64,000 nt of DNA from an uncultured Clostridium sp. (GTDB lineage Bacteria > Bacillota > Clostridia > TANB77 > CAG-508). Within the stretch, counting starts at the first letter, position 1. The number at the start of each line of letters is the position of its first letter. The stretch covers positions 1-64,000 of the forward strand of contig USMK01000007.1 of assembly GCA_900555835.1 (NCBI GenBank), given 5' to 3'. The notes beneath the pieces were generated by a model. That model ran no database searches. It had not been told where the DNA came from and was given only the letters and a program-made list of their open reading frames with translations. Position numbers and translations under genes: made by a program. Positions 37,621 through 45,991 of this stretch are shown piece after piece.

Positions 37621-38268
37621 TTATCAATCACCTCAAAATCGCTATTTATTTTTAATTCTATATATATCTTGTATTCTTTCATAACATTTGATTTCATTGA
37701 AAAACCTGCTAAATTATATATCGTACTAGAAAAAATACTTTTGGTCTCCCTATAATACTAATCAATTTTTTTAACTTCTGAATAATCATAAATATCATTC
37801 AATTTAATATCCAGCTCCCATTTTTCTCCCTTTTTTATCGCATCAATATACAAATCAACTTTATTTAATGAATAATATAAATCATGTTCACTAAATCTCA
37901 TTGGAAACTCTTTATCCTTTGAGCTATCAAATATAAATTCGTTAGTTCCTTTTCCTTATTCTTTTAATATGTTTCTTATATTTTTCCTCATAATATTTCT
38001 ATGTAAAGTTTCTTCTCTTAACTTTACCTTTTTTGGCATACTCATTTCTAAAAATAAATATATATTTCTTATACATCCATTTCCAAAAGTATCTTTTGAT
38101 GTTTTCATATATCTTTTACCTAACAAACATTCATGAATTAGTAAAATCTCCTTTTTATAAATTATATTTGCATGATATCAATCGTTTATTTAGAATACAA
38201 TACTTCCTACTATAAAAATTCTAACCATACTACTATAAAAATTCTAACCAACATCATCAATTTTTTTG
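37621..38268 (-). pseudogene. Decayed gene remnants
   Basis: Minus-strand fragments that read like protein but are broken by stops. One (about 38065-37965) reads MSMPKKVKLREETLHRNIMR and stops. Another (about 37945-37760) reads FPMRFSEHDLYYSLNKVDLY and ends EVKKID. I see no CGG at the breaks, so these differ from the recoded genes and look truly degenerate. The 21-base tandem repeat at 38207-38250 lies at the edge. Confidence 0.45.
38207..38250. repeat. Tandem duplication of 21 bases
   Basis: CTACTATAAAAATTCTAACC followed by A occurs at 38207-38227 and again at 38230-38250, between the pseudogene remnants and the rhuM-like gene end. Confidence 0.85.
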
Positions 38269-39280
38269 TCAAACTTTTTTATTTTGGCATTCTTCAATAA
38301 TTTTATCAAAATCAGAAATGTATTTTCTATCTTGTTCTATTCTAAATTTTTCGAATTCGTCTTCTGCAAATTGTTTGGCTTGTTCAGCAGATATACTGCC
38401 TTTATTCTGTAAAATATCATATCTATTTGTTTTTAGCATGGTGTCTAATTCCTCTACCCAATCTTTCATTTTCATAGGTATTTGTCTTTTAGCACGGTTT
38501 TCAGCTATATTAAGATACATATTAACAATATCTTGCAAAAAATCTAATTCTTTATTTGTTAGATAATTTTTAGCAATAGCAACATCACTTTTTAACACCT
38601 TTCCATTTGGTGAATGTTTCCAAGATGTTAATCCCATATGCTCTTTTTGGCTATTGGCCCTATGATATATTATTTCAGCAGCTGTTTCATTAGTAATTGC
38701 ATAATGAAATTTATTTTGAATTGTTGCATAGAATGACTTGGCAGTTTCAGAATTTTTATTATAATCAATACTACATTCAGCAAATATATCAGTTACTTTT
38801 TGATAAAATCTTCTCTCGCTTGTCCTAATTTCCTTTATGATTTCTAGTAATTCTTCAAAATAATCTTTTCCATATTTGTTAGGATTTTTCAATTTTTCTT
38901 TATTTATACTATATCCTTTTATAATATATGATTTTAAAACTTCTGTTGCCCATTGTCTGAATTTGGTTGCCTTTTTTGAATTTGTCCTATATCCGAACAG
39001 CAATTATCATGTCTAAATTGTAATAATCAATATTTCTATTAACCTTACGATTTCCTTCAATTTGAACTGTTGGGAATTTCCCAACAGTTGAATTTTTATC
39101 TAATTCTTGTTCTTCAAAAATATTTTTTATATGTTCGCTTATTGTGGATTTATCTTTTTCAAATAATTCAGCAATTTTATTAAGTGGCAACCAAATTGTT
39201 TCAGCATATAAAAAAGCTTCTATTTCTATTTTATCATTTTTATCTTTGTAAATAATCAAATCATTCTTTTTAATATCCAA
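38269..39280 (-). CDS. RhuM-family protein, read through a +1 shift at CGG
   Basis: 336 residues after the shift. The N-terminus (IWLPLNKIAELFEKDKSTISEHI) is a helix-turn-helix-like region typical of RhuM/virulence-associated proteins, followed by VGKFPTVQIEGNRKV and NIDYYNLDMIIAV. CGG at complement(38993..38995) then precedes TAG one codon later. Dropping the C gives MIIAV-G-YRTNSKKATKFRQWATEVL, which is the family joint (AVGYRVNS). The C-terminal half contains YHRANSQKEHMGLTSWKHSP. Function is uncertain (often near mobile DNA). It is the only clearly conserved gene in an island bounded by direct repeats. Confidence 0.85.
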
Positions 39281-39409
39281 TCTTTATTTTCCTTTCATAT
39301 ATATTTTCTTATTTTTTCCCTTTTATTCAATTTTATCATATACACTATCATTTTTCAATGTTTTTTAAAACAATTGTTCTTCTAGTAAAATTGCCATATC
39401 TTTCCTCAC

Positions 39410-39477
39410 CAATTTCTTCAACATAAAAAAATCACCTTTTCAAATATATTATCTAAAAAGGTGTTTTATTCATATAG
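39410..39477. repeat. 68-base direct repeat, copy B
   Basis: Second copy of 37212-37279. Reading on the minus strand it carries the RBS and ATG of the carboxypeptidase gene but runs into an unrelated short frame (MLKKLVRKDMAILLEEQ), so it is a displaced gene start. Confidence 0.95.
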
Positions 39478-39485
39478 ATGTGTCC

Positions 39486-39544
39486 CCAATGAGTCAAAAT
39501 GCATCAAAATGGACAGTCCCTTTTGATGCATTTTGACTCATTGG
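39486..39544. repeat. Perfect 24-base inverted repeat (REP/MITE-like)
   Basis: CCAATGAGTCAAAATGCATC plus AAAA (39486-39509) pairs perfectly with 39521-39544 around an 11-base loop that itself contains GGAC-A-GTCC. The outer flanks TGTCCCC and AACGTCCCC resemble the GGGGAC-type palindromes common in clostridial genomes. It lies between copy B of the direct repeat and the CAP-domain gene. Confidence 0.85.
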
Positions 39545-39556
39545 GAAACGTCCCCT

Positions 39557-40276
39557 TTATTTGCCTATGAACATTTGGACATAGATTTTGCCGTATTTTG
39601 GGCTGTTTACTACGGCTATGCCGGTGTAGGTGTAGCTGTTGTTTAGGATGTTGTTTTTGTGGCTTTCGGAGTTCATCCAAGCTTCCACTGCTTTGGTGTT
39701 TTCGGAGTTGCCGGCTATGTTTTCTCCGGCTGTTCTGTATGAGATTTGGTTGTTTTTCATCATATCAAATGGTGAGCCATATGTTGGTGATTGGTGTGCA
39801 AAATAGTTGTTGTCTATCATATCTTGTGCTTTTAGTCTGGCTACATTTTGTAGTTCGTCATCTATTGCTAATGGATTTAGTCCATTGTCTGTTCTTTGTT
39901 TGTTTATTAGTTCTAAAATTTCTTTTTCGTCTTCGGTTAATGATGTTCTTTCTTCTTTGTATTCTTCCGTACTTGTTTGAGTCCCTTCTTGTTTTATGTA
40001 TTCTGAACTTACGCATCCGACTATATCATTTTGAGTTTGAATTAAATACCATCCATCTAAATTAGCATATATTTTTAGCTTGTCCCCGCTGTTTACTGTA
40101 TCTACTACACCATAATCTGTACTTGGTCCTTTTCGTATGTTTAGCTTGCTGGCTGTAACTTCACCGTTTTCGAATTCCACTCCCAAGTTTTGCTTCATGG
40201 CTAATGTTTTTACACTCATTATCTCCCCTAAAATTACTATTGCCAAAATAAGTATAAATAAAATTTTTCTTTTCAT
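39557..40276 (-). CDS. Secreted SH3b and CAP-domain protein
   Basis: 239 residues: a signal peptide (1-27), a bacterial SH3 domain (about 38-95, ASKLNIRKGPSTDYGVV ... GWYLIQ) likely to bind the wall, a charged linker, and a CAP/SCP domain (about 117-239). The CAP domain has LINKQRTDNGLNPL, YFAHQSPTYG, RTAGENIAG and SESHKNNILN, as in Bacillus YkwD. It is probably a wall-associated, calcium-dependent or spore-related factor of unknown activity. Confidence 0.88.
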   Translation of the reverse strand: MKRKILFILILAIVILGEIMSVKTLAMKQNLGVEFENGEVTASKLNIRKGPSTDYGVVDTVNSGDKLKIYANLDGWYLIQTQNDIVGCVSSEYIKQEGTQTSTEEYKEERTSLTEDEKEILELINKQRTDNGLNPLAIDDELQNVARLKAQDMIDNNYFAHQSPTYGSPFDMMKNNQISYRTAGENIAGNSENTKAVEAWMNSESHKNNILNNSYTYTGIAVVNSPKYGKIYVQMFIGK

Positions 40277-40350
40277 ATATTATCTACCTCCCCTATCTAG
40301 ATAGATAATACCCACATTTACATTTTTTATACATTAAATTTAAAAATTTT

Positions 40351-41283
40351 TTAAAATTTTATTTTTATAGAAAAATCGTCTATTGGATCTTCCCCATTAT
40401 CATATGAATCCACATCTTTGTATACTCTTATATAATCAAATAAAATTCCGTTTATCTCTGTGTTATCGTCATAAAATACTGTAAATTTAAAGCTGAAATC
40501 ATTTGTTTCTTCTGGGAATAGCTCTACATCTGTTAATACTTCGTCTCCTCTTCTTAGTAGTCCATCTGATGTGTCTAATGCGATTTCGTAGTCTGTAACA
40601 TTATTTGCAAATACAATATAATTTTCTGATTTATTTTTTATATTTATATTGTATACTATATGGTCATATTTTTTATCTACACTTTCGATTTTTATTTTCA
40701 TATCGTCATCTTCATACATATAGCTCAAATTTTGTCTACCCACATATTCTCTTATAGATAATTTCAATTCATTGTTTTCTGTAATAATAGCATATTTTTC
40801 GCTATATACATTGCTATCTTCTTCATTTGATAGTCCAGAAGCTAATATGTCATTTAAAATTTTTACAGTATAAATATATACATTATCTTTATTAGAAAAG
40901 TTTTGTATATTATATATTTTTTTATTTGGAAATACAGAGTCTACATATTTCTTAAAATCCTCTATATTAGGGTAAATATTGTTTTTGCAATCTGTTGAAA
41001 GCAAATTATATGCAGATTCATAGTCTTTTTCATTACAATAATCCACAAATTTTCCAATTAATTCCTCTATTGGTGTTTTTAATTTGTCTGGTACAGTTTC
41101 TTCGCTTTCCATTACAGAATTATGAGGCTCATAATTTGTATCTATTTTAGGATATTCCATATCATATTTCCCCACAAAATAATTTATAAGAAGTACCACT
41201 CCCCATATGGCCAATCCAACTAATATTTTCTTACCATACTTTCTAAAAAAACCCTTAATTGTCAATCTCTGTTTTACATTCAA
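40351..41283 (-). CDS. Membrane-anchored NTF2-like protein, paralogue of the gene at 42343
   Basis: 310 residues: one N-terminal helix (about 17-37), then an extracytoplasmic region with VDYCNEKDYESAYNLLS and NIYPNIEDFKKYVDSVFP. This parallels YVDQKEYDKAYACLYEEF and NYFPEQAKFQEYIDKTYP of the 42343 gene, so both share an NTF2/VirB8-like cone domain. A C-terminal beta domain (about 190-310) is extra. It probably belongs to the secretion operon envelope assembly. Confidence 0.6.
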   Translation of the reverse strand: MNVKQRLTIKGFFRKYGKKILVGLAIWGVVLLINYFVGKYDMEYPKIDTNYEPHNSVMESEETVPDKLKTPIEELIGKFVDYCNEKDYESAYNLLSTDCKNNIYPNIEDFKKYVDSVFPNKKIYNIQNFSNKDNVYIYTVKILNDILASGLSNEEDSNVYSEKYAIITENNELKLSIREYVGRQNLSYMYEDDDMKIKIESVDKKYDHIVYNINIKNKSENYIVFANNVTDYEIALDTSDGLLRRGDEVLTDVELFPEETNDFSFKFTVFYDDNTEINGILFDYIRVYKDVDSYDNGEDPIDDFSIKIKF

Positions 41284-41300
41284 ATTGCTTCCACCTCTTA

Positions 41301-42323
41301 CTATCTTTCAAAATCTTCTTTCTGTTTTTCTTTTTTCATATACTCATTTTGCACAAATTTATCGCCTTCTTCTGCCACTCCATTTCCATTCCTATTGCTA
41401 TGTGTCCTTCCTGGAATAACAGTATGCTCAATGTGATATCCTAATTTATTTAAAACCTTAACTGTATTATTAGCTCTTAAAAACATATCTTTGCCCAAAA
41501 TATCTCTTAGTTTCTTTCCTTCTTTTTTTGGAACACTTCTATCAAAATAACTCATATCATGTACTGGTGCAGGATTTCCAAATTCGTCTACTCTACTTTT
41601 TGTTTTATCTTTTAATTCTAGTTCTCCTACAAAATATTTAAAATCAATTTTAGCATAATCTTTATAGTCAAATTCTTTCCCAAAAAGTTCTTTATAATTT
41701 TTTATTCCTAATGGGTATTCTAAATCTTTTACTGGGATAGGTATACTCCCACTAGCCCCACCAATACAAGCTTTTTCTATTAACTCTGGATGTAATAATG
41801 CAAATCTTTGGGCAAATACTCCCGAACTTGAATATCCATTCAAGAAAATTTTATCTTTTAAATCAATTTTGCACTCGTTTTTTATTATTTCTCTTGCTTG
41901 TTCTATAACGCCTACAACTTGATTATCCATTCTGTAATTTTTATTATTTTCTGGCAATTCAAAACATTCTTTTGACAATTGCTGAAAATATGGTGCATTT
42001 TTTTCACTGGGAATTAGTGGTATAACAATTGGTGTAGGCTTGTCCTTAGTAATTTGTGCTAATTTTATTCCTGTTTGAGAGCCATTTTCCAAGATTTCAG
42101 TCATTTTATTGCTTTCCAAATTATTGGATTCTAAAACCAATTGATTATTCATATTTTTTACTTGTGGAATTGCTAATATACTTGGTATATTGCAACTTTT
42201 CTCTTCGTTAGGAGGTAAAAATTTAATTCGATAGGGTATTCCCCCAATTTGAGTAGTTGTCTCAACTCCTCGATTATGTGATATTTCATTGCTAATATAT
42301 TTTGCCATTTGTTCTTTATTCAT
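41301..42323 (-). CDS. Alpha/beta hydrolase (esterase-like)
   Basis: About 340 residues. The nucleophile elbow is GYSSSG (FLNGYSSSGVFAQRFAL) and a late His occurs in IPGRTHSNRNG; an acidic residue between them is plausible. It resembles PHB-depolymerase/feruloyl-esterase-like enzymes, without a signal peptide. The start is taken at 42323 because AGAGG is too close to the ATG at 42329. It is embedded in the secretion operon; its role there is unknown, possibly as cargo or wall modification. Confidence 0.7.
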   Translation of the reverse strand: MNKEQMAKYISNEISHNRGVETTTQIGGIPYRIKFLPPNEEKSCNIPSILAIPQVKNMNNQLVLESNNLESNKMTEILENGSQTGIKLAQITKDKPTPIVIPLIPSEKNAPYFQQLSKECFELPENNKNYRMDNQVVGVIEQAREIIKNECKIDLKDKIFLNGYSSSGVFAQRFALLHPELIEKACIGGASGSIPIPVKDLEYPLGIKNYKELFGKEFDYKDYAKIDFKYFVGELELKDKTKSRVDEFGNPAPVHDMSYFDRSVPKKEGKKLRDILGKDMFLRANNTVKVLNKLGYHIEHTVIPGRTHSNRNGNGVAEEGDKFVQNEYMKKEKQKEDFER

Positions 42324-42342
42324 TTGCATAATCCTCTTTTCG

Positions 42343-42903
42343 TTATTCTTGTACTTGGAATGATAGTACGAAATTGCCGAAATCGTTTTCGTTAATTACA
42401 AATTTTTGCTCTAAATAGGTTGTTACATTGTCCTCTAATGCATCATAAATGTTTACTGTTAGAATATAGTAATTGCCTTGTCTTGAAATGTCGGTGTATT
42501 CTATTCCCATATATTCTGGATATGTTTTGTCTATGTATTCTTGGAATTTGGCTTGTTCTGGGAAATAGTTATTTTTGAATTCTTCATATAAACAAGCATA
42601 TGCTTTGTCGTACTCTTTTTGGTCTACATAGTCTATATATTCTGAGAAATATGTTCTAATTCTGTCTACTTCTGCTGTGCTTTTTAAGTTTAATTTGATT
42701 TCTTCTTCTGTTAAAGTCTTTTCTTCTTCAGCTGGTTCTTCTTCCTGTTGTTCAGCTTTTTTATTGCTTTCATATTGGGCTATTACTTTATTATTATTGT
42801 TAGTTGGTATTAATACTTTATTTATATATACATAAATAGAAGAAGCTAACAACAACATTAATACTATAAAAAGTAAAATCGTACTTTTATCAAAATCTTT
42901 CAT
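42343..42903 (-). CDS. Membrane-anchored NTF2/VirB8-like protein
   Basis: 186 residues: an N-terminal helix (about 8-28), an acidic linker (EEEPAEEEKTLTEEE), then a small alpha/beta domain starting YIDYVDQKEYDKAYACL. Its stop-start overlaps the next gene by one base. Its shape (one helix plus a cone domain) is that expected for a VirB8/TcpC-like channel component, but I cannot prove it. Confidence 0.6.
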   Translation of the reverse strand: MKDFDKSTILLFIVLMLLLASSIYVYINKVLIPTNNNNKVIAQYESNKKAEQQEEEPAEEEKTLTEEEIKLNLKSTAEVDRIRTYFSEYIDYVDQKEYDKAYACLYEEFKNNYFPEQAKFQEYIDKTYPEYMGIEYTDISRQGNYYILTVNIYDALEDNVTTYLEQKFVINENDFGNFVLSFQVQE

Positions 42904-43505
42904 TATTGAGCACCTCCATTTATAGCTTCAAAAATTACCATTGGAGATGTTATCATATCGTTTGCTATATATAATTTGAAATACAATGTTGCATTATTAT
43001 AATTTATGCTAATATTTACTGTATCATATTTTTCGCTTTCAACATATGTATCTTGAAAAATTACTGTTTTTACATATTCCGTGTCACTTATATCTTTATT
43101 TAATATATTCTGTGCCAATGTTGCAAGCTGATTTGCTGATGTAATTCCAATTGTTGATACTAATTTTGCTTGATTTTGTGCTAAATAATTATTATATCCA
43201 TTTGCAGTTAATTTTGAAAAATCACTTTGCATACTTTCTAAATTAGTATGAACTAAATCAAATAATTTTTCATATACATAATTCAAATCCAATCTACCAG
43301 TATATTTTTCTTCTAAATATTCCTTATTTTCTGGGAATATTCTTATTTTCAAAGCAGCTGCAAGTTCTGGATTTTCTCCTTCTTGCATTATTTTGTATTC
43401 TTTGTAAGTAAATTGTTTTATTGGGCTTACGAAAAATACAAGGTATACAAGAAGACATAGACTTATAATTATTAAAAATACTAATATTGGTTTAATTCCT
43501 TTCAT
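42903..43505 (-). CDS. Membrane-anchored secretion-operon protein
   Basis: 200 residues with an N-terminal helix (about 7-27, PILVFLIIISLCLLVYLVFF) and an extracytoplasmic mixed alpha/beta domain (NYLAQNQAKLVSTIG, YDTVNISINYNNATLYF). Not recognised as a named family. It is similar in plan to the VirB8-like neighbours and translationally linked to the 42343 gene. Confidence 0.6.
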   Translation of the reverse strand: MKGIKPILVFLIIISLCLLVYLVFFVSPIKQFTYKEYKIMQEGENPELAAALKIRIFPENKEYLEEKYTGRLDLNYVYEKLFDLVHTNLESMQSDFSKLTANGYNNYLAQNQAKLVSTIGITSANQLATLAQNILNKDISDTEYVKTVIFQDTYVESEKYDTVNISINYNNATLYFKLYIANDMITSPMVIFEAINGGAQ

Positions 43506-43519
43506 TTGTTTCCTCTTTT

Positions 43520-45923
43520 CTATTTAAGGTTATCTTCTACACTTATGCTTGTTTTATATTCATTCAACAATTTTATTTTCATATCTTGACCAGAAACAGT
43601 TTCTCCAAGTGGAGTATTTGTTTTTACTTCTGCACCTTTTTGAATTGCAGTATCCATTTGTAATCCCGATAAAATAAGTGTTTTACCAGCTAAGCTAGAA
43701 GGAGATGTTACTTGTATTTGAACTGCATTATCGCTTTTTTCAATAATTTTTCCTCCAACAACTGAATTTACCCCTGTACCATTTGCAAGTTCGCCTGTTT
43801 TTACAATGGCATCATTTCCACTATATTGTATAGGAGCAGTTTTGCCTCCAAGCAAGTTTTTAAGTCTAGTAGTGCTACTTGTAGTAGAGCCTGTTGTAGA
43901 ACTATTATTTGAAGAGCTTCCATTTGTAGTGCTATCTGTACTGTCTGTTGTATCGTCATCTGTTGTTACTTTATTTGTTAATACCTTTTGGTCCTCAAAT
44001 TTTAATCCATGTTTATCTACTAACCATTCTTTTAAATCTCTTACTACATATTTAGCATCTAAACTTTTTTGTTTAGCCTTATCTAGCATTGCTATTGCAT
44101 TTTTCATGTCATCTCCTAAGGTTACTTTTGACTCTGCAACTTGTGGCACTTTAAATGTTTTGTCCGGGTCATTTGCAACAGATGAAATTCTATTCCATGT
44201 TTTATCTGAAAATAGTTTTTCAAATGCTTCATTTACCTTGTCCTCCATTTTATTTGTTTTTTCATTTAACTGTCCTCTTTCAGGTTCTTTTACCTGATAT
44301 ATTTCTCCTGATTTATATGTTGTTACTGTCATTTTACTATTTGCACTATATGTTGTTTCTTTTTTAGTTGGATATGTTTCAACATATGCATCATCAGAAG
44401 ACGCCTTTTCCATATCTTTATATTTCAAATCTTTGTACCAATGGTGATCTACACTTGATATATATGGCACATAAGTCACTTTATTGTGTTTATTTTGATA
44501 AGTTATCGCATTTTGAATATCCTTATTAGAAATTCCGATATCCTGATTTGCTTGTGCCTCTGCTCTTGCTTCTGGATTTGGATATGGAATAGGTTGTTTA
44601 TTCTGAATAGCCATATTATTTGCTCGTTTCATCGCATTTAAAACTTCATTTCTTCTTTCATTCCATTTTCCTTGCCAATATGCCATTGATTGACCTTTAT
44701 AAGTTACTCTTACCACCTCTACTACTTTATGAAGCCTTATATGTACCTTTGTATCAAATTCAACATTTGTGGCTACATTCAAAGCTAACCCTGGTGCCAT
44801 AGTTCCTAAATGAAGCGCCAATAAAAATTCTATTGGTTTTCCATATCTTCCCGTATATCCATCTAAGTTATATACTGTTTTAGTTGTTGTTTGTCCACTT
44901 TCTTTTATAGTTAAAGTCAACTTTCTTTGAGCTCTATCAACCTCTGGTGTAACATTTGGTTTAGTTTTAGCAACTTTTGAAACAGCCTCTGTATATGCTG
45001 TTACATCTTCCTGCGTCCATCCTGGTGGAGGCTGAATGGTTGTACCATCTTCGTTTTTTGCTGAATAATCTGTTATTTCGTCTATTGTATTTTCTATATC
45101 AATCATACCGGTTCCATAGCCTGAGTTTTGTGCTACCCCACCATCATTATCTTTATCTCCATTTTTATTTTCTTCTTCGGTCACTTTAAATTCTGGAAAT
45201 ATACTTACGCCCTTCCACCATCTATAAAGTGAGCTTAATGAAACTTTTGATAACATATAGGTTCTGTTTTCAGCAGCCAAATATGCTGTAATAATATTAG
45301 ATGATAAATCAGTTATTTCATTGCCTTCCTTTGTAATTTTATCTCCTGATAGGTAATCTCCCATAGTTAAATCTCCGGTTTCAAGGTTTGATATATCCTT
45401 TTTTCCTGCAACAAAAGTTGTTTCTGTTGTAGTCTGTCCATTTTTGGTTCCAGTTGTTGTCGTAAGTCTTGTCTGATTAAATCCTACAAATCCATATCCA
45501 ATTAAGTCATATCCCATTGATTGAATATATTTTCCTGTATCCAAAACATTTTGTTTCGTTACAGCAGCATAATCATCTCCCTCAACGATGCTAACATAAG
45601 CTGCCTTTATAGCCGAAGCCATTTCGTCTAGCATTTGTACTATTTGTCCTCTTAGCATATCTGGCCCAGTAAGCAAAAATGCTAAAACAGATACAAGAAA
45701 TATAATTCCAACAATAACGGCCACAATTACAGTAATATATGGTAAAACTGCAAGAATTACTCTTTTGGCCGCTGTTTTGGAAATATTACTAGCTACGTTC
45801 CACGCTTTTTTACCAGCAGCTTTTCCGAGCATCAGTAACTTTTTTCTTCATAGCTCTACTTTCATCATGTGCTCTTGAATATTCTTCATCAAAATAATCT
45901 TCATTTCCTTCGTTATCGTTCAT
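43520..45923 (-). CDS. Large type IV secretion-like protein with M23-like C-terminus, read through a +1 shift at CGG
   Basis: 800 residues after the shift. The true start is the ATG at complement(45921..45923) behind AGAAGGTGAG. It encodes MNDNEGNEDYFDEEYSRAHD and continues to KKKVTDA, then CGG at complement(45825..45827). In frame 0 a TAA follows after four codons. Dropping the C gives TDA-G-KAAGKKAWNVAS. A membrane helix (about 50-80) and a long extracytoplasmic region follow. The C-terminal about 100 residues (VNSVVGGKIIEKSDNAVQIQV) look like an M23-peptidase beta fold lacking HxH residues, so probably non-catalytic. 2404 minus 1 bases is divisible by three. Confidence 0.78.
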
Positions 45924-45947
45924 TTTCTCACCTTCTTTTAAAAAGGG

Positions 45948-45985
45948 ATAATGGTATTAGTATTTTACCATACACATTATCCCTC
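45948..45985 (-). terminator. Hairpin between the two large secretion genes
   Basis: AGGGATAATG ... CATTATCCCT stem, followed on the minus strand by TTTTTA. It could attenuate transcription into the 43520 gene. Confidence 0.55.
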
Positions 45986-45991
45986 CATATT

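Noticed and set aside
38207..38250. CRISPR-like repeat
   Set aside because: Only two copies of 21 bases with a two-base gap; no spacers and no cas genes in the window.
37621..38268. CGG recoding in the gene remnants here
   Set aside because: The breaks in these fragments are ordinary stop codons without an in-frame CGG before them, so real decay is more likely.
43806..44297. Plus-strand 163-codon ORF inside the secretion gene
   Set aside because: Shadow of the minus-strand gene, low complexity and no ribosome site.
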